Shown: positions 42,164 through 51,524 of the stretch, one piece after another
How positions within the stretch are numbered: the first letter of the stretch is position 1
Layout of the letters: every line of letters starts with the position of its first letter
Source: an uncultured Prevotella sp.
GTDB lineage: Bacteria > Bacteroidota > Bacteroidia > Bacteroidales > Bacteroidaceae
NCBI GenBank assembly: GCA_900771975.1
Contig: CAAGPV010000071.1
Span: 62,001-126,000 of the forward strand
Length of the DNA: 64,000 bases
Direction of reading: 5' to 3'
Translations under genes and position numbers: made by a program
The notes under the pieces: model-generated
Seen by the model: only the letters and a program-made list of their open reading frames with translations
Databases searched by the model: none
What the model was told of the DNA's origin: nothing

Positions 42164-43945
42164 ATGGATCATATTAGAAACTTTTGTATCATTGCGCATA
42201 TTGACCATGGGAAATCCACTCTTGCTGATCGGTTGTTGGAATATACCAAGACCATTAAGATAACAGAGGGGCAAATGTTGGATGATATGGATTTGGAACG
42301 AGAGCGTGGTATAACGATTAAAAGCCATGCTATCCAAATGGAATATGAAACAGAAGAAGGAAAGTTTATTCTGAATTTGATAGATACCCCCGGACATGTT
42401 GACTTCTCTTACGAGGTGTCTCGTAGCATTGCAGCTTGCGAGGGAGCATTGTTGGTAGTTGATGCTACACAAGGAGTACAGGCGCAAACAATAAGTAATC
42501 TCTATATGGCTTTAGAGCATGATTTGGAGATTATACCGGTTATCAACAAGATTGATATGCCTAATGCCATGCCGGATGAAGTAGAAGATGAGATTGTTGA
42601 TCTTTTGGGGTGTGACAGAAAAGACATTATTCGGGCTTCAGGAAAAACCGGAGAAGGTGTCCCTGCCATTTTAGATGCCGTAGTCCATCGTGTTCCATCG
42701 CCGAAAGGAGATGTCAAAGCCCCTACTCAAGCCTTGATATTTGACTCTATTTTCAACTCTTTCCGTGGCATCATTGTGTTGTGTAAAGTTGTAAATGGCA
42801 CTATAAAAAAAGGTGAAAAGGTTAAGTTTTTCAATACCGGAATGGAATATGTAGCAGATGAAGTCGGCGTATTGAAAATGGATATGGTGTCTCGGAATGA
42901 ACTCTCAACAGGAGAGGTAGGCTATATTATAAGTGGCATTAAGACGGCGACAGAAGTAAAAGTCGGCGATACGGTCACTTCTGTTACCAATCCCTGCGAG
43001 AAGGCTATAGAAGGTTTCCAAGAAGTAAAACCGATGGTCTTTGCCGGAGTCTATCCAATTGATCCCAATGATTATGAAAATTTGAGAGCGTCCTTGGAAA
43101 AACTACAACTTAATGATGCCTCTTTAACATTTCAGCCAGAATCGTCAGTGGCTTTAGGTTTTGGTTTTCGATGTGGCTTTTTGGGGCTTCTTCACATGGA
43201 AATAGTGCAGGAACGATTGGACCGGGAATTTAATATGGACGTCATAACCACGGTGCCAAATGTGTCATATATGGTTTATGACAAGCAAGGACATTCAAAA
43301 GAAGTTCATAATCCATCAGGTCTTCCTGAGCCAACCATGATAGAACATATAGAAGAACCTTATATACGTGCTTCGATTATTACTTCTACAGACTATATAG
43401 GACCGATAATGACTTTATGTTTGGATAAACGGGGAGAACTTATCAATCAAGAATATGTTAGTGGCAACAGGGTGGAACTACATTTTATGTTGCCTCTTGG
43501 CGAAATTGTCATTGACTTCTATGATAAGTTAAAGAGCATTTCCAAAGGGTATGCATCCTTTGATTACCATATTGACAGTTATCGTCCGTCAAAGCTTGCC
43601 AAACTTGACATCTTGTTAAACGGAGAACCTGTTGATGCGCTATCGACCCTAACACACGAAAGCAATGCGGTTACTTTTGGCCGTAGAATGTGTGAAAAGT
43701 TGAAGGAACTGATACCGCGACAGCAATTTGACATTGCAATACAAGCAGCTATTGGAGCTAAAATCATAGCAAGGGAAACGGTAAAGCAAGTGAGAAAAGA
43801 TGTTACGGCGAAATGCTATGGTGGTGATATCAGTAGAAAAAGAAAGTTGTTAGAGAAGCAGAAGAAAGGTAAAAAGAGAATGAAGCAAATAGGTAATGTA
43901 CAAGTTCCCCAAAAAGCATTCCTTGCCGTTCTTAAATTAGACTAA
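42164..43945 (+). CDS. lepA: Elongation factor 4 (LepA) GTPase
   Basis: The 593-residue translational GTPase has the P-loop AHIDHGKST (11-19), RGITIKSHA, DTPGHVDFSYEV, and NKID. Its C-terminal LepA-specific domain contains SFDYH-like YASFDYHIDSYRPSKLAKLD and AIGAKIIARETVKQVRKDVTAKCYGGD. EF4 acts on ribosomes under stress and in assembly of the small subunit. A Crp-family gene follows after 46 bp. Confidence 0.97.
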   Translation: MDHIRNFCIIAHIDHGKSTLADRLLEYTKTIKITEGQMLDDMDLERERGITIKSHAIQMEYETEEGKFILNLIDTPGHVDFSYEVSRSIAACEGALLVVDATQGVQAQTISNLYMALEHDLEIIPVINKIDMPNAMPDEVEDEIVDLLGCDRKDIIRASGKTGEGVPAILDAVVHRVPSPKGDVKAPTQALIFDSIFNSFRGIIVLCKVVNGTIKKGEKVKFFNTGMEYVADEVGVLKMDMVSRNELSTGEVGYIISGIKTATEVKVGDTVTSVTNPCEKAIEGFQEVKPMVFAGVYPIDPNDYENLRASLEKLQLNDASLTFQPESSVALGFGFRCGFLGLLHMEIVQERLDREFNMDVITTVPNVSYMVYDKQGHSKEVHNPSGLPEPTMIEHIEEPYIRASIITSTDYIGPIMTLCLDKRGELINQEYVSGNRVELHFMLPLGEIVIDFYDKLKSISKGYASFDYHIDSYRPSKLAKLDILLNGEPVDALSTLTHESNAVTFGRRMCEKLKELIPRQQFDIAIQAAIGAKIIARETVKQVRKDVTAKCYGGDISRKRKLLEKQKKGKKRMKQIGNVQVPQKAFLAVLKLD

Positions 43946-43991
43946 TAAGCTCATAACTATAAAATCCTAAAAAGAAAGAGAGGAATAAACG

Positions 43992-44591
43992 ATGAAAGAG
44001 CCAACAACAACAACTCGTGACATTGCGAGAGAATTAGCACGAAAGTATAGCACCATGACACATGATGAATTGGATGTGTTGGAGAGTGTACTTGTTCCTT
44101 TGAAGTTCTCTAAAGGAGAAATGATACTCAAAGAGGGGGAAATATGCCGATTTATATATTATATTGAACGTGGGTTAATTCGTCAATTCTACTTTAAAAA
44201 CGGGAAGCAAATCACCGAACATCTTGGTGAAGACCGCACAATGTTTATGTGCATAGAAAGTCTTTTCCGTGAGGAACCTACAAAGTTACAGGTGGAAGCA
44301 CTTGAGCCAACCATGGTTTATGCTTTGCCAAAAAGCAAGTTGGAAGAAGTTGCAATGCATAATGTAAATATACAAATCCTTTATAGAAAAATTCTGGAAG
44401 AGAGTTTGATCATCTCACAGGTACATGCTGATCTTGTAAGATTTGAGACAGCTCAAAACAGATATAAGCGGATGTGTAAGTTGTCTCCACAAGTAATTTT
44501 GCGTGCACCATTGGTCTATATTGCAAGTTATTTGCAAATGACACCTGAGACTTTATCGCGCGTTAGATCGTCAGTCTTGTTGGAAGACTAA
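43992..44591 (+). CDS. Crp/Fnr-family cyclic-nucleotide-binding-domain regulator
   Basis: The 199-residue protein has an N-terminal cNMP-binding jelly roll (LKEGEICRFIYYIERGLIRQ) and ends with a helix-turn-helix fragment (YIASYLQMTPETLSRVRS). No Fnr-type cysteine cluster is seen. Bacteroidetes hold many such short Crp-like regulators of unknown ligand. Its stop codon overlaps that of smpB on the other strand by 3-4 bp. Confidence 0.87.
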   Translation: MKEPTTTTRDIARELARKYSTMTHDELDVLESVLVPLKFSKGEMILKEGEICRFIYYIERGLIRQFYFKNGKQITEHLGEDRTMFMCIESLFREEPTKLQVEALEPTMVYALPKSKLEEVAMHNVNIQILYRKILEESLIISQVHADLVRFETAQNRYKRMCKLSPQVILRAPLVYIASYLQMTPETLSRVRSSVLLED

Positions 44592-45067
44592 TATCGTTTT
44601 AACACACGATCCATTTCTCTGCGGTCTTCTTTTTCTTTTAAGGTTTGGCGTTTGTCATATTCCTTTTTTCCTTTGGCTAAGGCGATGTCCATTTTAGCTC
44701 GTCCCTTATCGTCTATAAACACTAAAGTTGGAACGATGGTAAAGCCTGGTGTTTTGGCGTCTTCGGCCAACCTGCGTAATTCCCTCTTGGTTAATAATAG
44801 CTTTCGGGTGCGTTTTGCTTCATGATTTGCATAGGATCCGTAAAAATATGGAGCGATATGCATTCCTTGTATCCATAATTCTCCCTTTTCTATAGAGCAA
44901 TAAGCATCTGTAAGAGAAGCTTTACCGGCGCGAATCGATTTTATTTCTGTCCCTGTCAGTACGATACCGGCAGTGTAGGTGTCTATAAAAAAATACTCAA
45001 AAGAAGCCTTTTTGTTTTTGATTTGTACGGGGCTTTTTTTGCGGAGCTCTGCTTCTTGTTTATTCAT
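44588..45067 (-). CDS. smpB: SsrA-binding protein SmpB
   Basis: The 159-residue protein has the family marks YFFIDTYTAGIVLTGTEIKS, RAGKASLTDAYCSIEKGE, AKRTRKLLLTKRELRRL and the basic C-terminal tail KGKKEYDKRQTLKEKEDRRE. It delivers tmRNA to stalled ribosomes. No ssrA gene is seen in the window. Its ATG overlaps the stop of the DMP19 gene (TAATG). Confidence 0.97.
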   Translation of the reverse strand: MNKQEAELRKKSPVQIKNKKASFEYFFIDTYTAGIVLTGTEIKSIRAGKASLTDAYCSIEKGELWIQGMHIAPYFYGSYANHEAKRTRKLLLTKRELRRLAEDAKTPGFTIVPTLVFIDDKGRAKMDIALAKGKKEYDKRQTLKEKEDRREMDRVLKRY

Positions 45068-45573
45068 TATTTTACTATTTCTATAAATTTGTCAAGGTGT
45101 TCGTCCACATACTCGGCAATTTGGTGGGTCCATATTTCTTCCATTTCCACGAAAGTATCGTCAAATGCATCAAATTCGGGTAGTTGTTCGAACAGAGCCA
45201 TAAAGTCTTCGTCTGTTCTTTCTTGCTCTATTGTTTTATGATATTTCTTATAAGGCTTACTCGCATGCTCGATATGAGAATGCAAACTCTTAAGCCCCCA
45301 ATCTTTCATAACTCTTCCAAAAGGATTTTTAAAGATGAAACTGCCATATCCGTTATAAATCAGTTGAACATAACCACCATCCATAACTTCTTCATGAAGA
45401 ATGTTCCAGGCAAGTAATGTTGCTTGTTCAACGTTTAGCTTTTTAAGAGTGTTTGCGTTTATTTCCCCTCCAATAGCTTCCAATATGGATTGGATAATCA
45501 ATTGTAAAAATTGATCTATGCTATTTTCTGCTGCGTTTTTTAAATCGTTATCTTTAATTTTTACACTTACCAT
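45067..45573 (-). CDS. DMP19/DUF4375-like protein
   Basis: A 168-residue soluble protein. The central EEVMDGGYVQLIYNGYGSFI with a nearby HSHIEHASKPYKKYH resembles the DMP19 (DUF4375) family, whose best known member is a DNA-mimic in Neisseria; other members are uncharacterised. The protein is acidic, especially its C-terminus (EFDAFDDTFVEMEEIW). It is coupled to smpB by a TAATG overlap. Confidence 0.7.
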   Translation of the reverse strand: MVSVKIKDNDLKNAAENSIDQFLQLIIQSILEAIGGEINANTLKKLNVEQATLLAWNILHEEVMDGGYVQLIYNGYGSFIFKNPFGRVMKDWGLKSLHSHIEHASKPYKKYHKTIEQERTDEDFMALFEQLPEFDAFDDTFVEMEEIWTHQIAEYVDEHLDKFIEIVK

Positions 45574-45592
45574 ATTTCGTATTATTGAATTG

Positions 45593-45600
45593 CAAAAGTA
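45593..45600 (-). promoter_or_regulatory. Bacteroidetes -7 promoter element for the DMP19-smpB pair
   Basis: Minus-strand TACTTTTG, exact TAnnTTTG match, 20 bp upstream of the DMP19 start. Confidence 0.6.
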
Positions 45601-45677
45601 AACATTTTTCTTGAAATGGAAGGACTTCCAACATCTTTATGACGGTATATAGCTTTTGGCTCTTTTTTGCAATGCCA

Positions 45678-48524
45678 TTAGCGTTTTGCCTTTAGCGAAG
45701 TAGCTTCTTCTAATTCCTTGCGTAAATATCGTGCGGTAAACCCGTTTTTACACAAAGCCACCTTTTCAGGAGTTCCTTCAACAACCACGTGTCCTCCGCC
45801 GGTTCCTCCGTCAGGTCCCATGTCTATAATGTAATCAGCAAGCTTGATAACATCCAAATTGTGTTCAATTACAATTACCGTATTTCCACGTTCAACCAGT
45901 TTCTGTAGAACGCTCATAAGTATTCTGATGTCTTCAAAGTGAAGGCCAGTTGTAGGCTCATCAAGAATATAGACGGTTTTTCCAGTGTCGCGTTTAGACA
46001 ATTCAGTAGCAAGTTTAACGCGTTGGCTTTCCCCTCCCGAAAGAGTAGTTGACGGTTGCCCTAATTTTATATACCCCAATCCTACTTCTTGAATGGTTTT
46101 TATCTTTTGCAGGATGTTTGGAATGGTATCAAAAAACTCTACTGCTTGGTTAATAGTCATGTCAAGGACGTCTGCTATGGATTTGCCTTTATAACGAACT
46201 TCAAGCGTTTCTCTGTTATAGCGTTTTCCATGACAAACTTCACAGGGGACCATCACTTCTGGGAGGAAATTCATTTCAATGGTTTTATAGCCATTGCCTC
46301 CACAGGCTTCGCATCTTCCTCCTTTTACGTTAAAGGAGAACCTGCCTGGTTTATATCCTCGGATTTTGGCTTCAGGAAGATTTACGAATAGTTTTCTGAT
46401 ATCAGAAAAGACCCCCGTATAGGTGGCTGGATTACTTCTTGGTGTGCGGCCTATCGGCGATTGGTCGACGTTGACAACTTTGTCTATGTATTCCAAGCCC
46501 TCAATGCTATCATACGGTAATGGCTCTTTCAGACTTCTGTAAAAATGTTGTGAGAGTATAGGCTGTAGCGTTTCATTTATTAAGGTGGATTTTCCCGATC
46601 CCGAAACACCTGTAACCACAATCAGTTCTCCCAAAGGAAAAGAGATGTTTACGTTCTTCAAATTGTTTCCACAAGCACCCTTAACGGTTAGAAAATGTCC
46701 GTTTCCTTTTCTTCTAATATCAGGAATTTCTATTTGCTTAATGCCATTGAGGTAATCAGCTGTCAGGGTTTGAGTTTTCAATAGCTCTTTAGGGCTGCCT
46801 TGAAAAACCACATTTCCGCCTTTCCTTCCGGCTTTTGGACCAATGTCAACAATATAGTCGGCCGCTTCCATCATGTCCTTATCATGTTCAACAACAATAA
46901 CGGTGTTTCCGAGATCTCTTAATTCTTTTAAAGAATTGATGAGCCTTTCGTTATCACGTTGATGTAGGCCGATGCTCGGTTCGTCAAGAATATATAGCAC
47001 GTTAACCAGTTGTGACCCTATTTGAGTGGCCAAGCGGATGCGTTGACTTTCTCCTCCCGACAAGGTGGCAGACTGGCGATTGAGCGAAAGATAGTCGAGT
47101 CCAACTTCCAGCAAAAAGTCAATGCGTTTGATTATTTCCTTGATGATGTCTTTGGCGATTTGTTGTTGTTTCTTGTCTAAATGGCTTTCAACATTTAAAA
47201 GCCAATCTTTTAAAGCAGAAAGATCCATATTGCATAGTTCAGAAATGTTCTTATCCCAAAGTCGATAGGACAGCGCTTCCCTGTTTAGCCGTAATCCTTG
47301 GCAGTGAGGGCAGACGGCAGTACCGACAAATTGGTCTGCCCATTTCTTGCTGCTTGCAGAGTCTTGTTCGTCAATAACGGTTTGGAGGTATTTGATGACT
47401 CCGTCAAATTCCACAAAATAGTCGGAGCTTGTATGCACTAATTCTTTGGAAATCTTTATGTTTTCTACAGTTCCATAGAGGATTTCGTTCAACGTTTTTT
47501 CCGGGATGTCCTTGATAGGAGTCTTTAGCGTGCAGTTGTTTTTTTGCAGAAGTGCATCTATTTGCCAAAAAATCATTTGGTTTTTAAATTTCCCAAGAGG
47601 AACGATGCCACCATTATATATACAGTCCTTGTCATTAGGAATGACTTTTTTGATGTCGATATTGGAAACATATCCCAAGCCCTTGCACTGGGGACAAGCT
47701 CCTTCGGGAGAGTTGAACGAAAAAATATTCGGGGCAGGATCTTTGTAAGCGAGCCCTGTGATGGGATCCATCAACCGTTTAGAATAATATTTGATGGAGT
47801 TGTCCGCCTTGTCCATCACCATAATCAGCCCGTCACCTTGTTTCATGGCAGTGTTGATGGTCTTTGTCAGACGAGTTGCATCCTTGGGTTGAACGGCAAG
47901 TTTATCGATGACCACTTCAATATTGTGGTTTTTGTAGCGGTCTGTCTTCATGCCCCGTTCTATGTCTTTTATTTCTCCATCAACACGAATATACAGATAA
48001 CCTTTTTTCCTCATCGTTTCAAACAACTCTCGATAGTGGCCTTTGCGGTTTCTTACAAGAGGAGCAAGAATATAGATTTTTTTCTCGGAATAGTCGTGGA
48101 GTATCATCTCTACGACCTTTTCTTCTGTATACTTTATCATTCTTTCACCGCTCAGATAGCTATAGGCAACACCAGCTCTTGCATAAAGCAGACGCAAATA
48201 ATCGTATATTTCTGTGATGGTTCCGACTGTTGAACGTGGATTTTTGTTTGTGGTTTTTTGTTCAATGGAAATCACGGGGCTAAGGCCAGTTATGTCATCA
48301 ACGTCTGGGCGCTCGATGTTTCCAAGGAAGTTTCGTGCATAGGCAGAAAAGGTTTCAATATAACGTCGTTGCCCTTCGGCAAAAATAGTGTCAAAAGCAA
48401 GTGATGATTTGCCCGATCCTGAGAGTCCGGTAAATACAGTTAGAGAATTTCTGGGTATGGTAACACTAACATTTTTAAGGTTGTGAACACGAGCTCCACA
48501 AACTTTTATGATATCCTTATTCAT
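45678..48524 (-). CDS. uvrA: Excinuclease ABC subunit A
   Basis: The 948-residue protein has two ABC modules: Walker A GLSGSGKSSLAFDTI (33-40) and GVSGSGKSTLINETL, signature LSGGESQRIRLA and LSGGESQRVKLA, plus two zinc-finger-type Cys pairs (CPQCKG and CEACGG...CEVCHG). It recognises DNA damage and loads UvrB in nucleotide excision repair. Full length for a UvrA1. The gene ends 104 bp before the DMP19 start and begins 23 bp after the T9SS-sorted protein gene. Confidence 0.98.
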   Translation of the reverse strand: MNKDIIKVCGARVHNLKNVSVTIPRNSLTVFTGLSGSGKSSLAFDTIFAEGQRRYIETFSAYARNFLGNIERPDVDDITGLSPVISIEQKTTNKNPRSTVGTITEIYDYLRLLYARAGVAYSYLSGERMIKYTEEKVVEMILHDYSEKKIYILAPLVRNRKGHYRELFETMRKKGYLYIRVDGEIKDIERGMKTDRYKNHNIEVVIDKLAVQPKDATRLTKTINTAMKQGDGLIMVMDKADNSIKYYSKRLMDPITGLAYKDPAPNIFSFNSPEGACPQCKGLGYVSNIDIKKVIPNDKDCIYNGGIVPLGKFKNQMIFWQIDALLQKNNCTLKTPIKDIPEKTLNEILYGTVENIKISKELVHTSSDYFVEFDGVIKYLQTVIDEQDSASSKKWADQFVGTAVCPHCQGLRLNREALSYRLWDKNISELCNMDLSALKDWLLNVESHLDKKQQQIAKDIIKEIIKRIDFLLEVGLDYLSLNRQSATLSGGESQRIRLATQIGSQLVNVLYILDEPSIGLHQRDNERLINSLKELRDLGNTVIVVEHDKDMMEAADYIVDIGPKAGRKGGNVVFQGSPKELLKTQTLTADYLNGIKQIEIPDIRRKGNGHFLTVKGACGNNLKNVNISFPLGELIVVTGVSGSGKSTLINETLQPILSQHFYRSLKEPLPYDSIEGLEYIDKVVNVDQSPIGRTPRSNPATYTGVFSDIRKLFVNLPEAKIRGYKPGRFSFNVKGGRCEACGGNGYKTIEMNFLPEVMVPCEVCHGKRYNRETLEVRYKGKSIADVLDMTINQAVEFFDTIPNILQKIKTIQEVGLGYIKLGQPSTTLSGGESQRVKLATELSKRDTGKTVYILDEPTTGLHFEDIRILMSVLQKLVERGNTVIVIEHNLDVIKLADYIIDMGPDGGTGGGHVVVEGTPEKVALCKNGFTARYLRKELEEATSLKAKR

Positions 48525-48547
48525 TTTCTGAGAATCTTCGAGTGGTG

Positions 48548-49261
48548 TTATTGTGTTACAGATGATGACGATTCGGTGTAGCCTCTAAGCAAATTAACAT
48601 CTTTTTTGAAGTTGAAAATGCGCCCATCTGCCCCTTTTGCCTTCACCAAACAATAGTAGACGCCTTGAGCTACATCTTTTCCTTTGTATTTGCCGTCCCA
48701 ACCTCCTGCGGGATCATGCCATTCGTAAAGTTTCACTCCCCACCGGTTAAAGATGTAAGCATCAAACTCTACGATGCTTTGATAGCCCGACTTTGCTTTG
48801 TAAATATCATTAATGCCATCGCCATTGGGCGAAAATGCATTTGGAAATTCCAGTTTGCTTTCACTGATAGAAATGGCAAATGGACTAATGTCTTCTTCTC
48901 CAAACTCAACAATATCATTTCCTTTAGTAAATTTTGCATACAATTGTACACGGTGAGAGCCAGCTGAGGTGAATGTATAATCAGTTTCTTGTTCGTATCT
49001 TATCAAGTAAGGCTTGTCTTGTTGCCCTTCCAGATAGAACCGCCATTCATAATAGCCGGTGTAGTCCTCTGGTGTAGCATCAGCTTGGAAATGCACTTGT
49101 AACGGGGCAGAGCCCGAATAGGAATCTCCAGGGGCTATGGTTTGTTGCTCTCCGTTGGCATCTGTATAGGAAGCCGAAGGATTAACCGACTGCGCCTTTA
49201 AAACCATGCTTGATGTTAAGGCCAAAGCCAATAGTATGAGAAGTCTTGATTTTCTTTTCAT
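48548..49261 (-). CDS. Secreted protein with type B T9SS (CHU_C) sorting domain
   Basis: The 237-residue protein has a signal peptide (LLILLALALTSSMVLKAQS), a PKD-like domain (APLQVHFQADATPEDYTGYY) and a C-terminal gliding-motility-type domain: LEFPNAFSPNGDGINDIYK, FNRWGVKLYEW, GWDGKYKGKDVAQGVYYC. This domain directs export by the type IX secretion system and attachment to the cell surface. It therefore implies T9SS in this organism. No motility gene is adjacent. uvrA follows after 23 bp. Confidence 0.9.
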   Translation of the reverse strand: MKRKSRLLILLALALTSSMVLKAQSVNPSASYTDANGEQQTIAPGDSYSGSAPLQVHFQADATPEDYTGYYEWRFYLEGQQDKPYLIRYEQETDYTFTSAGSHRVQLYAKFTKGNDIVEFGEEDISPFAISISESKLEFPNAFSPNGDGINDIYKAKSGYQSIVEFDAYIFNRWGVKLYEWHDPAGGWDGKYKGKDVAQGVYYCLVKAKGADGRIFNFKKDVNLLRGYTESSSSVTQ

Positions 49262-49277
49262 TGCAAGTTTATTTTTG

Positions 49278-49285
49278 CAAATTTA
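49278..49285 (-). promoter_or_regulatory. Bacteroidetes -7 promoter element for the CHU_C gene
   Basis: Minus-strand TAAATTTG, exact TAnnTTTG match, 17 bp before the start; it probably also serves uvrA. Confidence 0.55.
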
Positions 49286-49329
49286 CAAAAAACTATAGAC
49301 TAAATGGTGGCCAACCGAAGACTTTTTAC

Positions 49330-49337
49330 TACTTTTG
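49330..49337 (+). promoter_or_regulatory. Bacteroidetes -7 promoter element for the LysM gene
   Basis: TACTTTTG, exact match, 30 bp before the ATG at 49367. It excludes the ATG at 49304 as a start. Confidence 0.55.
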
Positions 49338-49366
49338 CGAATGAATGTAAATTATTGTACACTGCT

Positions 49367-50749
49367 ATGAAAGGTTCTTTAAAATACTTGCTGGCCACTA
49401 TATGTTTGTTTTTCACGTTAGTAGGTTTCGCTCAAACGCCAACACATGTTTGGCGTTCCATACATAAGGTAAAAAAACATGAAACAATTTTTGCGATAGC
49501 CAAAGACTATGGGGTAACCATAGAAGAGCTTCTGGATGCCAATCCAGAAATGAAGAAATCGGGATATGAATTAAAAAAAGGTACTTGGGTGTTTGTCCCT
49601 TATGTGAAGAAGGGGGACAAGGATGCAGCAGACAAGAAGCAAGGCCGAGAGAAGTTACAGGCTGTTAAAGAACGCCCTGTCTTGCATAATGTAATCAAAG
49701 TAGGCTTTATGTTGCCTATCCATAGAGAAAACAGTGAAGGCGAGCGAATGGTGGAATACTATCAGGGAATGAGGTTGGCCCTTGACTCGTTGGCAAAACA
49801 AGGGGTCAATGCCGAACTGTATGCTTGGAATGTAGCTAAGGATTCTTCTATCGTTAAAGTGTTGTCAGACCCACGTGCATATACGTTGGATGTTATTTTT
49901 GGCCCTCTTTATAGTGAGCAGTTACCAGCTTTATCAGAGTTTTGTAAAACTCATAATATCAAATTGTTTGTTCCATTCTCTATAGAAGGAGACGAAGTAA
50001 AGACAAACCCAGAGATTTTACAGGTCTATCAGACCCCTAACGAGTTGAACAAAAAGATGGTATTGTCGTTTTTGGAGCGTTTCCAAAAGTCCTGTCATAT
50101 AGTGTTTGTTGACTGTAACGAAAGTTCTGACGGGAAATTTGTCTTTACGCAAGCATTGCGTCAACACTTGGACGCATCGAAAACGAGATACAGTCTTACC
50201 AATCTCAACACTCCGCTATCATCGTTTGCGAAGCAGTTCTCAACTAAGCAACCTAATGTTGTTGTCTTAAATACGGCGAAATCGCCACAATTAAACCGTG
50301 CTTTTGCTAAGCTCGACTCTTTAAAGCAAAGTAATTCCAAAATAGCGATATCAATGTATGGCTATAACGAATGGTTTATGTATGAAAAATATGATTTAGC
50401 CAATTTCTATAAGTACAATGTTTACATTCCTACGACCTACTATTATAATGTGGTTTCAGACCGGAATAAGGCCTTTGAACGTGATTTTAATGCCCGATGG
50501 GGTGTGGCGTTAATGCCCCAATGGTTGCCGAGAATAGGGCTGATGGGGTATGACCATACCATGTATGCAATAGAAGGATTGAGCAAATACGGAAAAGAGT
50601 TTGTCGGGAGCGAAGACCAGTCCACTTATCGGGCTCTTCAAACTCCGCTAAAGTTTAAGCAAGTTGGAGTAGGAGGGGGATATGTTAACAGTGTCTTTCA
50701 ACTGATACATTTCCGCCCTGACCAGAAATTGGAATCCATGACCTATTAG
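49367..50749 (+). CDS. LysM and periplasmic-binding-fold protein, secreted
   Basis: I start at the ATG at 49367, which gives a proper signal peptide (MKGSLKYLLATICLFFTLVG); the longer frame would run through the promoter word. About 460 residues. A LysM repeat (VKKHETIFAIAKDYGVTIEE) binds peptidoglycan; the rest (VGFMLPIHRENSEGERMVEY, DVIFGPLYSEQLPALSEFC) has a periplasmic-binding-protein type 1 fold like amino-acid ABC receptors and LpoA. The protein could link wall sensing to a ligand. It precedes the barrel protein by 17 bp. Confidence 0.82.
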   Translation: MKGSLKYLLATICLFFTLVGFAQTPTHVWRSIHKVKKHETIFAIAKDYGVTIEELLDANPEMKKSGYELKKGTWVFVPYVKKGDKDAADKKQGREKLQAVKERPVLHNVIKVGFMLPIHRENSEGERMVEYYQGMRLALDSLAKQGVNAELYAWNVAKDSSIVKVLSDPRAYTLDVIFGPLYSEQLPALSEFCKTHNIKLFVPFSIEGDEVKTNPEILQVYQTPNELNKKMVLSFLERFQKSCHIVFVDCNESSDGKFVFTQALRQHLDASKTRYSLTNLNTPLSSFAKQFSTKQPNVVVLNTAKSPQLNRAFAKLDSLKQSNSKIAISMYGYNEWFMYEKYDLANFYKYNVYIPTTYYYNVVSDRNKAFERDFNARWGVALMPQWLPRIGLMGYDHTMYAIEGLSKYGKEFVGSEDQSTYRALQTPLKFKQVGVGGGYVNSVFQLIHFRPDQKLESMTY

Positions 50750-50766
50750 GATAACAGTAATTTAGT

Positions 50767-51510
50767 ATGCGAAGGTTAGTAATATTGTTTTTAAGCCTCT
50801 ACAGTTCTCTTTTTGCTTGTGCGCAAGTGGGAGAACATCGAAGTACGTTTTCTGTCGGAGTCAATGGAGGATATGTTCTTTCTTCAGTGGGTTTTGACCC
50901 GAAAGTGTCACAGTCCTACCATGGAGGAGCAGTAGCCGGTTTGTCGTGGAGGTATACTTGTGAAAAATATTTCAAGACGATTTGTTCCATATATGGTGAA
51001 ATTAGCTATGCCTCTTTGGGGTGGAAACAAGACATTGTAACCTCTTCCGGTGCCCCGGTTGTCAATGCGAATGGCCAACAAGAAAGCTATAGTCGTACGA
51101 TTAATTATGTGCAAGCCCCCATTCTTGCCCATTTGGCATGGGGAAGAGAGGAAAGCGGAGGTAATTTCTTTGTTGAATTAGGTCCACAATTTGGCCTGTA
51201 TCTTAGTGAAAGCACTTCAAAAAGTTATGATAGCCCAAATCTTTCAACTGATGAGACAGGAAGAAGCAACACAATCGTGGCACAGGAAAGTATGCCGGTA
51301 GAGAAAAAACTTGATTACGGCATCACTGCCGGCATCGGATTTGAATGGAGTCAACAAAAAGTTGGCCACTTTTTGTTGACTGCCCGCTATTATTATGGAT
51401 TGGGAAATATATATGGTTCAACCAAGAAAGATTATTTCGGGAAATCCAACCTGTCTAATATTTCAGTAAAGTTGACCTATCTTTTCGATTTGGTAAAAAA
51501 CAATAACTAA
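50767..51510 (+). CDS. Outer-membrane beta-barrel protein (PorT/OMP_b-brl-like)
   Basis: The 247-residue protein has a signal peptide (LVILFLSLYSSLFACAQ) and alternating beta-strands (TFSVGVNGGYVLSSVGFD, GAVAGLSWRYTCEKYFKT, FLLTARYYYGLGNIYGS) ending in LSNISVKLTYLFDL, an aromatic-rich end typical of outer-membrane barrels. No enzyme motif is seen. It lies 17 bp after the LysM gene and 14 bp before the transporter, so the three are likely one operon. Confidence 0.8.
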   Translation: MRRLVILFLSLYSSLFACAQVGEHRSTFSVGVNGGYVLSSVGFDPKVSQSYHGGAVAGLSWRYTCEKYFKTICSIYGEISYASLGWKQDIVTSSGAPVVNANGQQESYSRTINYVQAPILAHLAWGREESGGNFFVELGPQFGLYLSESTSKSYDSPNLSTDETGRSNTIVAQESMPVEKKLDYGITAGIGFEWSQQKVGHFLLTARYYYGLGNIYGSTKKDYFGKSNLSNISVKLTYLFDLVKNNN

Positions 51511-51524
51511 GTAATATCTGTATT

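Noticed and set aside
49304..49366. Longer start for the LysM protein at 49304
   Set aside because: It would run through the TACTTTTG promoter word and hide the signal peptide that begins at 49367.
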